Made by a program: the position numbers and the translations under genes. Positions 16,622-25,178 of a DNA stretch of 58,784 nt are shown here, in pieces. The DNA lies in the NCBI GenBank assembly GCA_913020445.1, contig CAJWAR010000026.1, positions 1-58,784 of the forward strand, in the 5' to 3' direction. Source of the DNA: an uncultured Rhodospirillaceae bacterium. GTDB taxonomy: Bacteria > Pseudomonadota > Alphaproteobacteria > Rhodospirillales > UBA2165. A model generated the notes under the pieces. It made no database searches. It was not told where the DNA came from and was given only the letters and a program-made list of their open reading frames with translations. Numbering within the stretch: the stretch's first letter is position 1; each line of letters opens with the position of its first letter.

Positions 16622-17611
16622 TTATGGTTCTTCGGGAAAGGCGACCGTGCGTCGGACGGCGTCGATAATGCGCTTTTCACTGACCAAATAACGATGTTCA
16701 TTTTTGGCATAAGGAATGACGGTGTCGTAACCCGTCACCCTTAAGACCGGCGATAAGAGATGAAGCAGCCCTTTTTCGGCCAGTCGCGCCGCAATTTCTG
16801 CGCCGAAACCGCCGGTATAAGGGGCCTCGTGGACAATGACGCAACGTCCGGTTTTCTCGACCGAACTAAGGATTGTCGGCATATCCAAGGGCGTCAGGGT
16901 GGCGACATCAATCACCTCGGCCTCAATCCCCATTCCTGCAAGAGTTTCCGCCGCAGCCAATGTTTCCGCTACCGCAGCACCCCAACTGACCAAGGTCACA
17001 TCGCTGCCCTCTCGCAGAACGAAGCACAAATCCAGGGGCAAGGCCTCGCCGTCATCAGGGACTTCTTGCTTGACCGTGCGGTAGATGCGCTTGGGCTCAA
17101 GGAACATGACCGGGTCAGGATTTCGGATCGCCGCCAGCAGCAAGCCATAAGCCCTGAGGGGTGATGACGGGATGACGACCCGCAGCCCGGGTATATGAGC
17201 GAATATTGCTTCAGTGCTTTCCGAATGGTGTTCGGGACCATGGATACCGCCGCCGTAAGGAGCCCGGATAACCAAGGGACAGCTCAGCCGCCCCCGGGTC
17301 CGATTCCGCAATCGGGCTACATGGCTAATAATCTGGTCGAAGGCCGAGTAAATAAATCCCAAAAATTGGAACTCTGCCACCGGTTTGAGTCCCGCCGCCG
17401 CCATGCCGACCGTGACGCCGCCGATACCAGCCTCAGCCAGAGGCGTATCGATCACCCGGTCAGCGCCATAAATTTCCTGCAAGCCTTCGGTGGCGCGAAA
17501 AACGCCGCCGTTGACACCAACATCTTCTCCCAGGAGTACGACATCTTTATCGTCTTCGAGAGCGCGGCCAAGAGCCTGGCAAACAGCTGATACCATCGTA
17601 AGCTCAGCCAT
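16622..17611 (-). CDS. 2-oxoacid dehydrogenase E1 beta subunit (BCKDH-like)
   Basis: A 329-residue transketolase-like beta subunit: LGEDVGVNGGVFRATEGL near residue 30, GMAAAGLKPVAEFQF, and the C-terminal transketolase domain with DVATLTPLDMPTI and VHEAPYTGGFGAEIAA. It forms a heterotetramer with E1alpha. The ATG at 17611 overlaps the last codons of E1alpha by 8 bp and has GAGGAG 7 nt upstream, so the two are translationally coupled. Confidence 0.92.
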   Translation of the reverse strand: MAELTMVSAVCQALGRALEDDKDVVLLGEDVGVNGGVFRATEGLQEIYGADRVIDTPLAEAGIGGVTVGMAAAGLKPVAEFQFLGFIYSAFDQIISHVARLRNRTRGRLSCPLVIRAPYGGGIHGPEHHSESTEAIFAHIPGLRVVIPSSPLRAYGLLLAAIRNPDPVMFLEPKRIYRTVKQEVPDDGEALPLDLCFVLREGSDVTLVSWGAAVAETLAAAETLAGMGIEAEVIDVATLTPLDMPTILSSVEKTGRCVIVHEAPYTGGFGAEIAARLAEKGLLHLLSPVLRVTGYDTVIPYAKNEHRYLVSEKRIIDAVRRTVAFPEEP

Positions 17612-18686
17612 GACCGTTCTCCTCACTGTTGGAAAATTCAGCCATTACGGCTTCCCGCTGGTCCTTCAAATCCGTGGGCAATTCAGCAAACATATGGTCA
17701 AACATGGCCTCGGGCGGTAATTCCTCTTGTGCCTCATACTCGGCAATACCGTCTTCAATTTCCTGATCAATGGTGGTGATGAGGTTTTCTTCATCCTCCT
17801 TGTTCCAGGCCTGGCTCTCCGATAAATAGGTGCGCAGACGGATCAAAGGTTCATTTTTCCAATGGGCGCTGACTTCATCCGGGTCCCGGTATCGACTGGC
17901 GTCATCAGCAGTAGAATGATCGGTCAGGCGGTAAGTAATAACCTCAACGACTGTGGGACCGCCACCGGATCGGGCCTTTTCGAGAGCCCGGGACACCACA
18001 TCATGAACGGCGATCACATCATTCCCGTCCACTTGCTCCCCGGGAATTCCAACCGCCAGGCCTTTTTGCGCCAGGGTTTTTGCTGCACTTTGCCTTTCGC
18101 GGGGCATTGAAATGGCCCATTGGTTATTGATGATGATAAAGACCACCGGTACATGCCACGCGCCGGCGAAATTCATCGCTTCGTAGAAATCACCTTTTGA
18201 AGAACCGCCATCTCCAATGGTCGTCACAGCCACTCTTTTCTCACCTCTCAACTTGAAGGCGTAGGCAACGCCGACGGCCTGGGTCGTTTGCGTGGCAATA
18301 GGCGTGGTTAGCGGGAAATCTTCGGCAGGACCGGCATATACGTTGCCGCGTTCGTCACCTCCCCAAAACATCAAATCCTCATCGATGGTTACACCGCGTA
18401 CAATCATGGCGGCGGTATCTCGGTACGTACCTAATAGCACATCTTCTTTTTTCATCGCCGTTGCGTAGCCAACACGGACGGCTTCTTCACCCAGTTCAGG
18501 CGCATAGCTGGGAATACGACCGGTTCGCTGCATGGCGGTTAATTTACCATCATAGCGCCGGGCGAACGTCATGCGCCGGTAAAGTTCAATAAGCTTACTT
18601 TGGTCTTGGGCAAAAGCAGGCAGCTCGGTTGTCACCTCACCTTCCGGATCGAGGTAACGGGTATACGGAATATCAAGATCGGTCAT
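17604..18686 (-). CDS. 2-oxoacid dehydrogenase E1 alpha subunit (BCKDH-like)
   Basis: A 360-residue ThDP-binding subunit; the ThDP motif GDGGSSKGDFYEA...IIINNQWAIS is intact, and TRSRI-like 'RYRDPDEVSAHWKNEPLIRLRTYL' follows the DHSTADDASRYR phosphorylation-loop region seen in branched-chain enzymes. Start at 18686 (MTDLDIPYTRYLD) follows AGGCGACA; the open frame to 18722 adds a poorly supported N-terminus. It is the first gene of the operon and divergent from an Lrp/AsnC regulator, the arrangement known for bkd operons. Substrate specificity (branched-chain versus other 2-oxoacids) is inferred. Confidence 0.9.
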   Translation of the reverse strand: MTDLDIPYTRYLDPEGEVTTELPAFAQDQSKLIELYRRMTFARRYDGKLTAMQRTGRIPSYAPELGEEAVRVGYATAMKKEDVLLGTYRDTAAMIVRGVTIDEDLMFWGGDERGNVYAGPAEDFPLTTPIATQTTQAVGVAYAFKLRGEKRVAVTTIGDGGSSKGDFYEAMNFAGAWHVPVVFIIINNQWAISMPRERQSAAKTLAQKGLAVGIPGEQVDGNDVIAVHDVVSRALEKARSGGGPTVVEVITYRLTDHSTADDASRYRDPDEVSAHWKNEPLIRLRTYLSESQAWNKEDEENLITTIDQEIEDGIAEYEAQEELPPEAMFDHMFAELPTDLKDQREAVMAEFSNSEENGHG

Positions 18687-18831
18687 TGTCGCCTGTAGGT
18701 TTTGGTTATTTTTGAGTCTCAACAGGATACGCTTTTTTTGCTGAAATTAATTTGCAAATTGCACACTTAAAATTTAAATTATGCAAAATATTTTCATTTA
18801 TAAGTCTTAATTTAAAGAAATGGTGCATATT
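18687..18831. promoter_or_regulatory. AT-rich divergent control region with Lrp-like TTGCA/TGCAA sites
   Basis: Between E1alpha and the regulator gene lies a very AT-rich stretch (about 18740-18815) containing TTTGCAAATTGCA near 18751-18763 and ATGCAAAATATTTTC near 18781-18795, separated by TTAAAATTTAAA. Repeated TGCAA/TTGCA half-sites in AT-rich DNA match the style of Lrp/AsnC operators. I infer that the adjacent regulator binds here. Confidence 0.5.
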
Positions 18832-19302
18832 ATGGAATTAGATGCTGCAGATATTAGAATACTCACCCATCTTCAATTTGATGCCAGAGCCTCAAATGCA
18901 GAGATTGCGGAGGTCGCCCTGCTATCAGCGTCGCAATGCCATCGTCGCGTCAAGCGGTTAGAAGAAGCAGGATTTATCACCGGCTATCATGCGGAAATTG
19001 ACGCCGCACGAGTCGGCCTGGATATCAATGCATTTGTTCATGTTACCCTCGGCTCACATGAAGAAAATCGCGTCAAAGCCTTTGTTGACGCGATTGAGCA
19101 CATTGATGATATTCAGGAGTGCTATTCGGTGACGGGCGATGCGGATTATATTTTACGCGTATCAATGCCCAATTTAACCGCATTTTCCGAATTTATGATG
19201 CACCATCTTATGCCGTTGCCAATGGTTGGTAATGTCAAATCCTATATTGCTATGGAGAGTGTCAGAAACAGCAACCAACTGCCGTTAACGCATTTGCCAT
19301 AA
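18832..19302 (+). CDS. Lrp/AsnC-family transcriptional regulator
   Basis: A 156-residue regulator with an N-terminal winged HTH (LDAADIRILTHLQFDARASNAEIAE, then LSASQCHRRVKRLEEAGFI) and a C-terminal RAM/AsnC ligand-binding domain (VTLGSHEENRVKAFVDAIEHIDDIQECYSVTGDADYIL, in part). It is divergent from the BCKDH-like operon, as BkdR is in pseudomonads, and likely controls it in response to branched-chain amino acids; that link is inference from position. The ATG at 18832 begins the conserved MELDAADIRIL; an in-frame ATG at 18820 is also possible. Confidence 0.88.
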   Translation: MELDAADIRILTHLQFDARASNAEIAEVALLSASQCHRRVKRLEEAGFITGYHAEIDAARVGLDINAFVHVTLGSHEENRVKAFVDAIEHIDDIQECYSVTGDADYILRVSMPNLTAFSEFMMHHLMPLPMVGNVKSYIAMESVRNSNQLPLTHLP

Positions 19303-19314
19303 GTCACATCGGGA

Positions 19315-19584
19315 TTAAGCGGCTGCGCTTTCCATAATTTGCGCCAGCTTTCGTGGTTCCTGACCAAGCTGAGATATTGGAATAGCGTCTAGATTCTGAT
19401 CAAATATCTGCATGTTGCGCTTCATGTTACTCATAATTTCACCAAGCTCTTTGATATCAGCATGAAATTCGGTAATCGCAATTTTCTGCATATCGAGGGA
19501 AGATTGCATTTTCTGCATCGCTACACGCAAGGTGGCAAATTGATGATGTTTAGGCCGTTTCTGTTCGATACTTACAACACTCAT
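19315..19584 (-). CDS. Small predicted coiled-coil protein, unknown
   Basis: An 89-residue protein, predicted mostly helical, with a heptad-like middle (FATLRVAMQKMQSSLDMQ, then IKELGEIMSNMKRNMQIFDQNL). No known family recognised. It has an AGGAAGTGAAG sequence upstream of the start and a proper stop, and lies convergent to the Lrp gene (12 bp from its stop). No signal peptide or membrane segment. It could be a structural or regulatory protein; its reality as a gene is likely but not proven. Confidence 0.55.
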   Translation of the reverse strand: MSVVSIEQKRPKHHQFATLRVAMQKMQSSLDMQKIAITEFHADIKELGEIMSNMKRNMQIFDQNLDAIPISQLGQEPRKLAQIMESAAA

Positions 19585-19764
19585 AGAGACTTCACTTCCT
19601 GTAAATCAATAAATTTTCTTTTTATGAATTAACCAAAATTCATAATGTGAAGTTTGCCCAAAGCGAAGTTTTAATCAATTCTCAACATGTTTCAATATGC
19701 TGCCGGTTATTTCAGATGGTTTTATTTGGGGTGATTTCCGGACGTAAAACGATATCAAACCAGC

Positions 19765-21309
19765 TTAAATTGATCGGTCGCGATCTTTCCAATAGGCTTC
19801 TTTGATAACGTTTTTCTGGATTTTACCAACGGCGGTTTTTGGCAAAGAATCAACAAATTTAATCAGTCGCGGGCGTTTGTGACGCGCAATTTTAGCGGCG
19901 CAGTAGTCAATCAATTCGTCTTCCGCAATAGATTTTCCGGCTTCGAGAACCACATGAGCCGCCGGCAGTTCTCCCCAATGATCATCCGGAATACCAAAAA
20001 CTGCACATTCATTGACCGCCTCATGGCTATAGAGAGCGTCTTCAATTTCTGTCGGATAAACGTTTTCACCGCCGGATATAATCATTTCTTTCGAGCGATC
20101 GACCAGAAACAAAAAACCATCTTCATCGAGATAACCAACATCACCGGTTTTTAGCCAGCCATCCTCGGTAAACGCATCTTTGGTTTGCTGTGGATCTTTA
20201 TAATATTCCATCATTTTATTTACACCCCTGGTGACAATCTCACCCGGTTCACCGGCAGTGAGCGGATTGTCATCGAGGTCAAAAATAGCTATTTCAACAT
20301 CACTGAAAGCGCGACCAACAGAATTAGATTTTGAGCGATTAAAATCGGGTGGACGGACGGTTAGATTGCCAGATTCCGTTTGACCATATTGCTCCTGCCA
20401 AACCATATCGGGTAAACCATTGAGCATGCGTTCCAGTTGAGCGACAGATGTCGGCCCGCCGCCATAATTACAATAACGCCAATTTATTAAGCGCTCTTTA
20501 GAAAACTCCGGGTGGCTGATTACGCTGTTAATCTGCGTCGGCACGAGAAAGGCGGCGGTCACGCCTTTATGCTCAACCATATCGATAAACTCGTCCGGAT
20601 TCCAGGCCGCCATCATGACACAGGTGCAGCCCATTTTTATGCTGGTCTGAAACCACACGAACAGGCCGGCAATATGAAATAACGGCGTCGAGCAACACAT
20701 AACGTCACCGGGTAACATTTCATATTCACGCTCAGCGCGGACGCATCCGATAACCCGCGACGCGTGATTGACGACGACGCCTTTGGGAAATCCAGTGGTG
20801 CCGCCAGTATAGGTAATCGCAAAGGCGTCGGTCTCGTCGATATCCACATCAGGTTCCGTTACTGCTGCATCGCCGATAAAACTTTCGAGCGTTTCAATAT
20901 TCTCCCCTGTCGGCGCGGACCCACCGAAAATGATAATGCGCGACAGCGCCGGAGTATTGCCAGTGACGCTCAGTAATGTCTCCACCAAGTCAACATGGAC
21001 AAAAACTGTGCTGATATCGGTTTTATTGATGACATGCATCAACTCATCAGCGCTAAAGCGAGTGGATAAATGAGCTAACACAGCACCCGATTTTGCAGCG
21101 CCGAAATAAATCGCCGGATAGTCAAAATGATTAGCGGAAAAGATTGAAATATTTTGATCCCGGTTCAAGCCGTGATCAATCAAAGCGTTAGCCACCTGAT
21201 TGGCGGCTTCATTCAACTCGCGATAGGTAATTTTCTGGTCCCTGGCCACGATCGCAAGTTTTTCCGGCTGAGCTGTCGCCGAATTTGTTAGCAAATCCCC
21301 TATTAACAT
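19765..21309 (-). CDS. AMP-binding acyl/aryl-CoA ligase
   Basis: A 514-residue ANL enzyme. The P-loop is variant, YTGGTTGFPKGVVV (usual Ser replaced by Gly at the third position). The A5 motif (WQEQYGQTESG), GWLKTGDVGYLDEDGFLFLVDRSKEMIISGGENVYP region and the C-terminal PKTAVGKIQKNVIK with the adenylation lysine are intact. It is divergent from the reductase/SDR/oxygenase operon at 21455 onward and very likely supplies the CoA-thioester substrate for it. It differs clearly from the CoA ligase at 1108-2628. Confidence 0.9.
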   Translation of the reverse strand: MLIGDLLTNSATAQPEKLAIVARDQKITYRELNEAANQVANALIDHGLNRDQNISIFSANHFDYPAIYFGAAKSGAVLAHLSTRFSADELMHVINKTDISTVFVHVDLVETLLSVTGNTPALSRIIIFGGSAPTGENIETLESFIGDAAVTEPDVDIDETDAFAITYTGGTTGFPKGVVVNHASRVIGCVRAEREYEMLPGDVMCCSTPLFHIAGLFVWFQTSIKMGCTCVMMAAWNPDEFIDMVEHKGVTAAFLVPTQINSVISHPEFSKERLINWRYCNYGGGPTSVAQLERMLNGLPDMVWQEQYGQTESGNLTVRPPDFNRSKSNSVGRAFSDVEIAIFDLDDNPLTAGEPGEIVTRGVNKMMEYYKDPQQTKDAFTEDGWLKTGDVGYLDEDGFLFLVDRSKEMIISGGENVYPTEIEDALYSHEAVNECAVFGIPDDHWGELPAAHVVLEAGKSIAEDELIDYCAAKIARHKRPRLIKFVDSLPKTAVGKIQKNVIKEAYWKDRDRSI

Positions 21310-21346
21310 ATTGCTATTCCTACCCTGTCATATTGTACTTATCATT

Positions 21347-21365
21347 ATGTTCGTATACCGAACAT
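21347..21365. promoter_or_regulatory. Palindrome ATGTTCG-TATAC-CGAACAT, candidate operator
   Basis: Perfect 7-bp arms with a 5-nt spacer lie in the 145-bp divergent region, 38 bp upstream of the CoA ligase start (minus) and about 90 bp upstream of the reductase operon (plus). Its size and symmetry fit a dimeric regulator. I see no second copy and no adjacent regulator gene, so the binding protein is unknown. Confidence 0.5.
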
Positions 21366-21454
21366 TTTTCTGGACTTCAATACTAATGTCCGATAAGCAT
21401 AAGAGATAAATAGAACAAAATAAAATACTTAGCAGGGTTCGAGTCTACATAGAC

Positions 21455-22483
21455 ATGAATTACAAGGTCACCATAAGGGACAAAAATGCCGCCTTTGTAG
21501 TGGCGATGGGGAAGACGATATTAGAATCCGCCTTAGGCCAGGATATCGATTTTCCGCATGGCTGCCGCTCGGGCAATTGTGGCGCGTGTAAATCTATTCT
21601 TCATTCCGGCGACGTCGAGATGTCACCCTACTCAGACTACGCGCTCACCAGTGAGGAGAAAGAACGCGGCTTAATTTTAGCGTGCCGGTCTGTGCCGTGG
21701 TCGGATTGCGAGCTCAGCCCGATTGATGAGGACGAAGCAATTGTCCATGCCAACCGGCAGTTAATTTGCGAGGTGATCGACCTCGAACAAGCCACGCACG
21801 ATATACAAATTGTCAGGTTAAAAATTAGTGCCGGTGGGCCCTATGATTTTTCCGCGGGTCAATATGCCGCGGTTACTTTCCAAGACTTGCCGCCCAGGGA
21901 CTACTCCATGGCGAACATACCGGCTGACAATATACTTGAGTTCCATATCCGTCTGGTGCCGGGCGGCGCAGTTACCCCCTACGTTTTGAACGAGTTAAAA
22001 ACGGGTGACCAAGTTCTTGTTCAGGGACCTTTTGGCACCGCTTATTACCGCGATAGCCATCGCGGACCGATCATCGCTGCTGCGGGCGGCTCGGGCCTGG
22101 CGCCGATCAAATCTATTTTGGATACGGCGTTTGCCAAAGGCGCCAAGCAACCCATTACGCTTTATTTTGGCGTACGTGAGGAACGCGATCTTTATATGAC
22201 CGACTATTTTAATGAGCTTACAAATTCGCGCGATAATTTTGACTTCATCCCGGTACTTTCCGAACCCGGCAGTGAAACCAAAAGGCGCACCGGATTTCTG
22301 GCCGACGCAGTAGCCGCCGATTTTACCGATCTTGACGGCTACAAAGCCTATCTCGCCGGCCCCCCTATTATGGTTGAAAGCACAGTCGAGAAGCTTAAGC
22401 TGCTGGGCTTAGATCGCAGTGATTGTCATGCTGATGCGTTTTATACCGAAGCAGACAAAAAGAAATTGGAGGAAAAGGCGTGA
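21455..22483 (+). CDS. PaaE-like ferredoxin-FAD-NAD(P)H oxidoreductase
   Basis: A 342-residue electron-transfer component. The N-terminal plant-type [2Fe-2S] domain carries Cys37, Cys42, Cys45 and Cys77 (CRSGNCGAC...C). An FAD domain follows (RDYSMANIP, the RxYS motif) and then an NAD(P) domain (AAAGGSGLAPI, YFGVREERDLY). This domain order (ferredoxin first) is that of reductases feeding ring-hydroxylating and multicomponent oxygenases. It is first in the plus-strand operon and its stop overlaps the SDR GTG start. The natural partner is the PaaA-like diiron oxygenase two genes downstream. Confidence 0.88.
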   Translation: MNYKVTIRDKNAAFVVAMGKTILESALGQDIDFPHGCRSGNCGACKSILHSGDVEMSPYSDYALTSEEKERGLILACRSVPWSDCELSPIDEDEAIVHANRQLICEVIDLEQATHDIQIVRLKISAGGPYDFSAGQYAAVTFQDLPPRDYSMANIPADNILEFHIRLVPGGAVTPYVLNELKTGDQVLVQGPFGTAYYRDSHRGPIIAAAGGSGLAPIKSILDTAFAKGAKQPITLYFGVREERDLYMTDYFNELTNSRDNFDFIPVLSEPGSETKRRTGFLADAVAADFTDLDGYKAYLAGPPIMVESTVEKLKLLGLDRSDCHADAFYTEADKKKLEEKA

Positions 22484-23427
22484 CCGATAATTCTCTCGAA
22501 GGCCGCGTAGCCATCGTTACCGGCGGCGGTCGCGGCATAGGCAAGGCGATCTCAGAAGCTTTTTCGGAACAGGGAGCATCGGTAATCGTCGCTGATAGTG
22601 GTGGTGATATCGACGGCGCCAATGAAGATGCCTCTATTGCCGAAAATGTCGCCAATGCCCTGCCCGGACCAGCCCTTGGCTATGGTCGGAGCGTGGCATC
22701 TCCCGAAGCAGCGACTGAGATGATTGAAACCGCCGTTTCGAAATTTGGTGGCATCGATATTATCGTCAATTGCGCGGCGATCTTGCGCGATGGATTGGTC
22801 TTTAAAGGCGCCCCGGAAGATTGGGACGCGGTCATCGAAACCAACCTCTCAGCGGCCTTTTATCTCATCCGTGCCGCCACCCCGGTCATGCGCCAGCAAT
22901 TCAAAGACAATAGAGGCGAAGGCGAAAGTTATAATTGGGGCCGCATCCTCAATATCGGCTCGACCGCCGGGCTTTACGGCAATTTTGGCCAAGCCAACTA
23001 CGCCAGCGCCAAGGCGGGTCTATTTGGTTTGATGCGAATTACGGCATTGGAAATGGTGCGCTCACAGGTGACCTGCAATTACGTCGCTCCTTTCGCCCAC
23101 AGCCGGGTCACTGACATCATTGAGCCCGCCAATGACGAACAGGCCGAATACAAAGACCGGGCGATGCGGGTCGCACCGGATCACGTTGCCAATTTTATCT
23201 CCTACCTATGTTCACCCGCAGCAGGCGATATAACCGGGCAAGTGTTCGGCGTGCGGGGCCGTGAAGTATTTTTGTTTAATCAGCCCCGCCCAATAGAAAC
23301 AATCTCTCAAGCAAGTAAAGATTGGACTGTTGAAGAACTGGCGGAAGCCGTTGATAATAATTTTAGGGATCAATTCACCAAACTCGAAACGGATTTAGAA
23401 GCCTTTAATACCGAGCCGATTGTTTAG
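22480..23427 (+). CDS. SDR-family dehydrogenase, MFE-2-like
   Basis: A 315-residue short-chain dehydrogenase with the Rossmann motif TGGGRGIGKA, NCAAILRD and the active site S...YASAK (NIGSTAGLYGNFGQANYASAK, in part). The long N-terminal loop between beta2 and the NCAA motif and the C-terminal tail resemble the dehydrogenase domain of peroxisomal MFE-2 (3R-hydroxyacyl-CoA). The start is GTG at 22480, supported by GGAGG 7 nt upstream and by a 4-bp overlap (GTGA) with the reductase stop. It probably oxidises a hydroxyacyl-CoA-like intermediate. Confidence 0.87.
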   Translation: MTDNSLEGRVAIVTGGGRGIGKAISEAFSEQGASVIVADSGGDIDGANEDASIAENVANALPGPALGYGRSVASPEAATEMIETAVSKFGGIDIIVNCAAILRDGLVFKGAPEDWDAVIETNLSAAFYLIRAATPVMRQQFKDNRGEGESYNWGRILNIGSTAGLYGNFGQANYASAKAGLFGLMRITALEMVRSQVTCNYVAPFAHSRVTDIIEPANDEQAEYKDRAMRVAPDHVANFISYLCSPAAGDITGQVFGVRGREVFLFNQPRPIETISQASKDWTVEELAEAVDNNFRDQFTKLETDLEAFNTEPIV

Positions 23428-23451
23428 ATCGAAACCAGGATGTGAATTTTA

Positions 23452-24165
23452 ATGTCTGACCTCAAGCAAATCGAGACCGTCGAGCAATGGCGGGACGAAC
23501 CGGAAGAATTCAAAGAGGCCTGCCGAAAGATCGTCATCAGCCACGCCATCAACGAGCTTTATGGCTCTCAGGTCTATGATGAGCCGGCGATCGCCTTAGC
23601 GCCCAACCCCTACGCCAAATGGCAAGTTTGCCGGGTGGTAATGGAAGAATATGGCCATCACTACCGCTTTTTTGAGCTTGGCCGGGAAATGGGCATTGAC
23701 GGCTCACTGATGCTGCCGGAGCAAACCGAAAAGTCACCACTGAGCATCATGGGTTACAAAATGACGACGTGGGAAGAGTTTTGCGTCATCAAAATGCTCG
23801 GTGATCTGGCTGAAATTATCCAGGTTGAAGATCTTGTCCAATGCAGCTTTCATCCGCTTCGGAATCTAGCGCGTATGACAATGCCGGAAGAACATTTCCA
23901 TGCCGAGTTTGGCGAGAATTTCACCACCGAAATATGTCAGACCGATGGCGGCAAAGACCTTATTCAAGGGCATATCAATACGATCTTCCCGCTGCTGCCA
24001 TCATTCTTTGGCCGCTCCGGTTCTAAAAATAATGAGATTTACCGCAAATGGGGTATTAAGAAATGCACCAACGAAGATATGCGGGCTGACTATGTAAAAC
24101 GGGCGGGTGAAATTGTTGGCCGGCTCAACCTGACCTTGCCGGAAGTTGATTTGAGCACTTATTAG
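23452..24165 (+). CDS. PaaA/PaaC-like ferritin-fold diiron oxygenase subunit
   Basis: A 237-residue helical protein of the phenylacetyl-CoA epoxidase superfamily. Carboxylate/His ligand candidates form two ExxH-type sets: Glu35 (INELYGSQ), Glu66 and His69 (MEEYGHH), Glu121/Glu126, and Glu147 with His150 (PEEHFH). A normal epoxidase needs PaaA, B, C and E; here only one catalytic-type subunit plus the PaaE-like reductase is encoded. That suggests a simplified two-component oxygenase, or one that borrows other subunits. The neighbouring CoA ligase implies a CoA-thioester substrate. The metal assignment is inference from motif spacing. Confidence 0.75.
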   Translation: MSDLKQIETVEQWRDEPEEFKEACRKIVISHAINELYGSQVYDEPAIALAPNPYAKWQVCRVVMEEYGHHYRFFELGREMGIDGSLMLPEQTEKSPLSIMGYKMTTWEEFCVIKMLGDLAEIIQVEDLVQCSFHPLRNLARMTMPEEHFHAEFGENFTTEICQTDGGKDLIQGHINTIFPLLPSFFGRSGSKNNEIYRKWGIKKCTNEDMRADYVKRAGEIVGRLNLTLPEVDLSTY

Positions 24166-24177
24166 GGATCGACGCAG

Positions 24178-25035
24178 ATGAAAATATGCCGTTTCAACGA
24201 TAACCAATTAGGCTTAATCCAGGGCGACGACGTATTGGATGTCTCGCAAGCTTTGATCGTGCTGCCTGCTCTCAATTGGCCTTACCCACATGGCGACCAG
24301 CTGATCGCCAACCTTGCTGCGGTAATGGAAGTCATCAAGGATATTCGGGATACCGCGCCGGCAATACCGCTCAGTGACGTAAAACTTCTAAGTCCGGTCG
24401 CCAATCCGATGAACATTGTCGGCGCGCCGATCAATTATCAAAAACATATCGACGAAAGTAATAAGGATGACGGCATCGTCTCCAAACGCGCCATTACCAA
24501 TATATGGGATTGGGGCATGTTCCTAAAATCGAACAGTTCGCTGGTCGGTGCTGGCGAAGGAGTGGCATTGCGCTTTGTTGAAGACCGCAATGATCACGAA
24601 GTAGAACTCGCTGTCATCATCGGCAAGGCCGGGGTAAATATTTCTGCCGAAGACGCTCTTGACCATGTTGCCGGCTATGCTATTGGTTTGGATATGACGA
24701 CGCGCGGCAAGGAACTGCAAAGTTTCCGTAAATCTTCTGACACTTATGCGGTTCTTGGTCCCTGGATGGTCACCAAGGACGAGATTGAAAACCCCAATAA
24801 TCTCGATCTCAAAATATCTGTTAACGGTGAAGTTCGGCAAGACTCCAACACCGATCAGCTGGTCTACAATGTTCAGAAATGCATTGAATATACGACCACA
24901 CGCTACACGCTGTATCCCGGCGACATCATCATGACCGGCACACCAGAAGGCGTCGGACCGGTTGAACCCGGTGATATCATGACCGCAGAAATTGAAGGCA
25001 TCGGGAAAATGGAGGTCGCTGTCCGCCGGGCTTAA
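24178..25035 (+). CDS. FAH-family hydrolase
   Basis: A 285-residue FAH-fold protein: metal-binding DHEVELAVIIGKAG, the FRKSSDTYAVLGPW segment and the C-terminal TGTPEGVGPVEPGDI loop that is typical of acylpyruvase and 2-hydroxyhepta-type isomerase/decarboxylases. It follows the diiron oxygenase by 12 bp and likely acts on the ring-opened or oxygenated product. It is distinct from the FAH gene at 3192-4178. Confidence 0.88.
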   Translation: MKICRFNDNQLGLIQGDDVLDVSQALIVLPALNWPYPHGDQLIANLAAVMEVIKDIRDTAPAIPLSDVKLLSPVANPMNIVGAPINYQKHIDESNKDDGIVSKRAITNIWDWGMFLKSNSSLVGAGEGVALRFVEDRNDHEVELAVIIGKAGVNISAEDALDHVAGYAIGLDMTTRGKELQSFRKSSDTYAVLGPWMVTKDEIENPNNLDLKISVNGEVRQDSNTDQLVYNVQKCIEYTTTRYTLYPGDIIMTGTPEGVGPVEPGDIMTAEIEGIGKMEVAVRRA

Positions 25036-25178
25036 CACCTGTTGGCAGCTCTTCTTTCCATATCGCGGAATAAAGTCGCCAATAGGACAAACTAAACGAC
25101 GGCAAGTGTTTTACATTCCGGATAGGCGAACGGCATAATCTGCCAAAATGGTATTAGCATTTCACTGAGGAGAATCCG

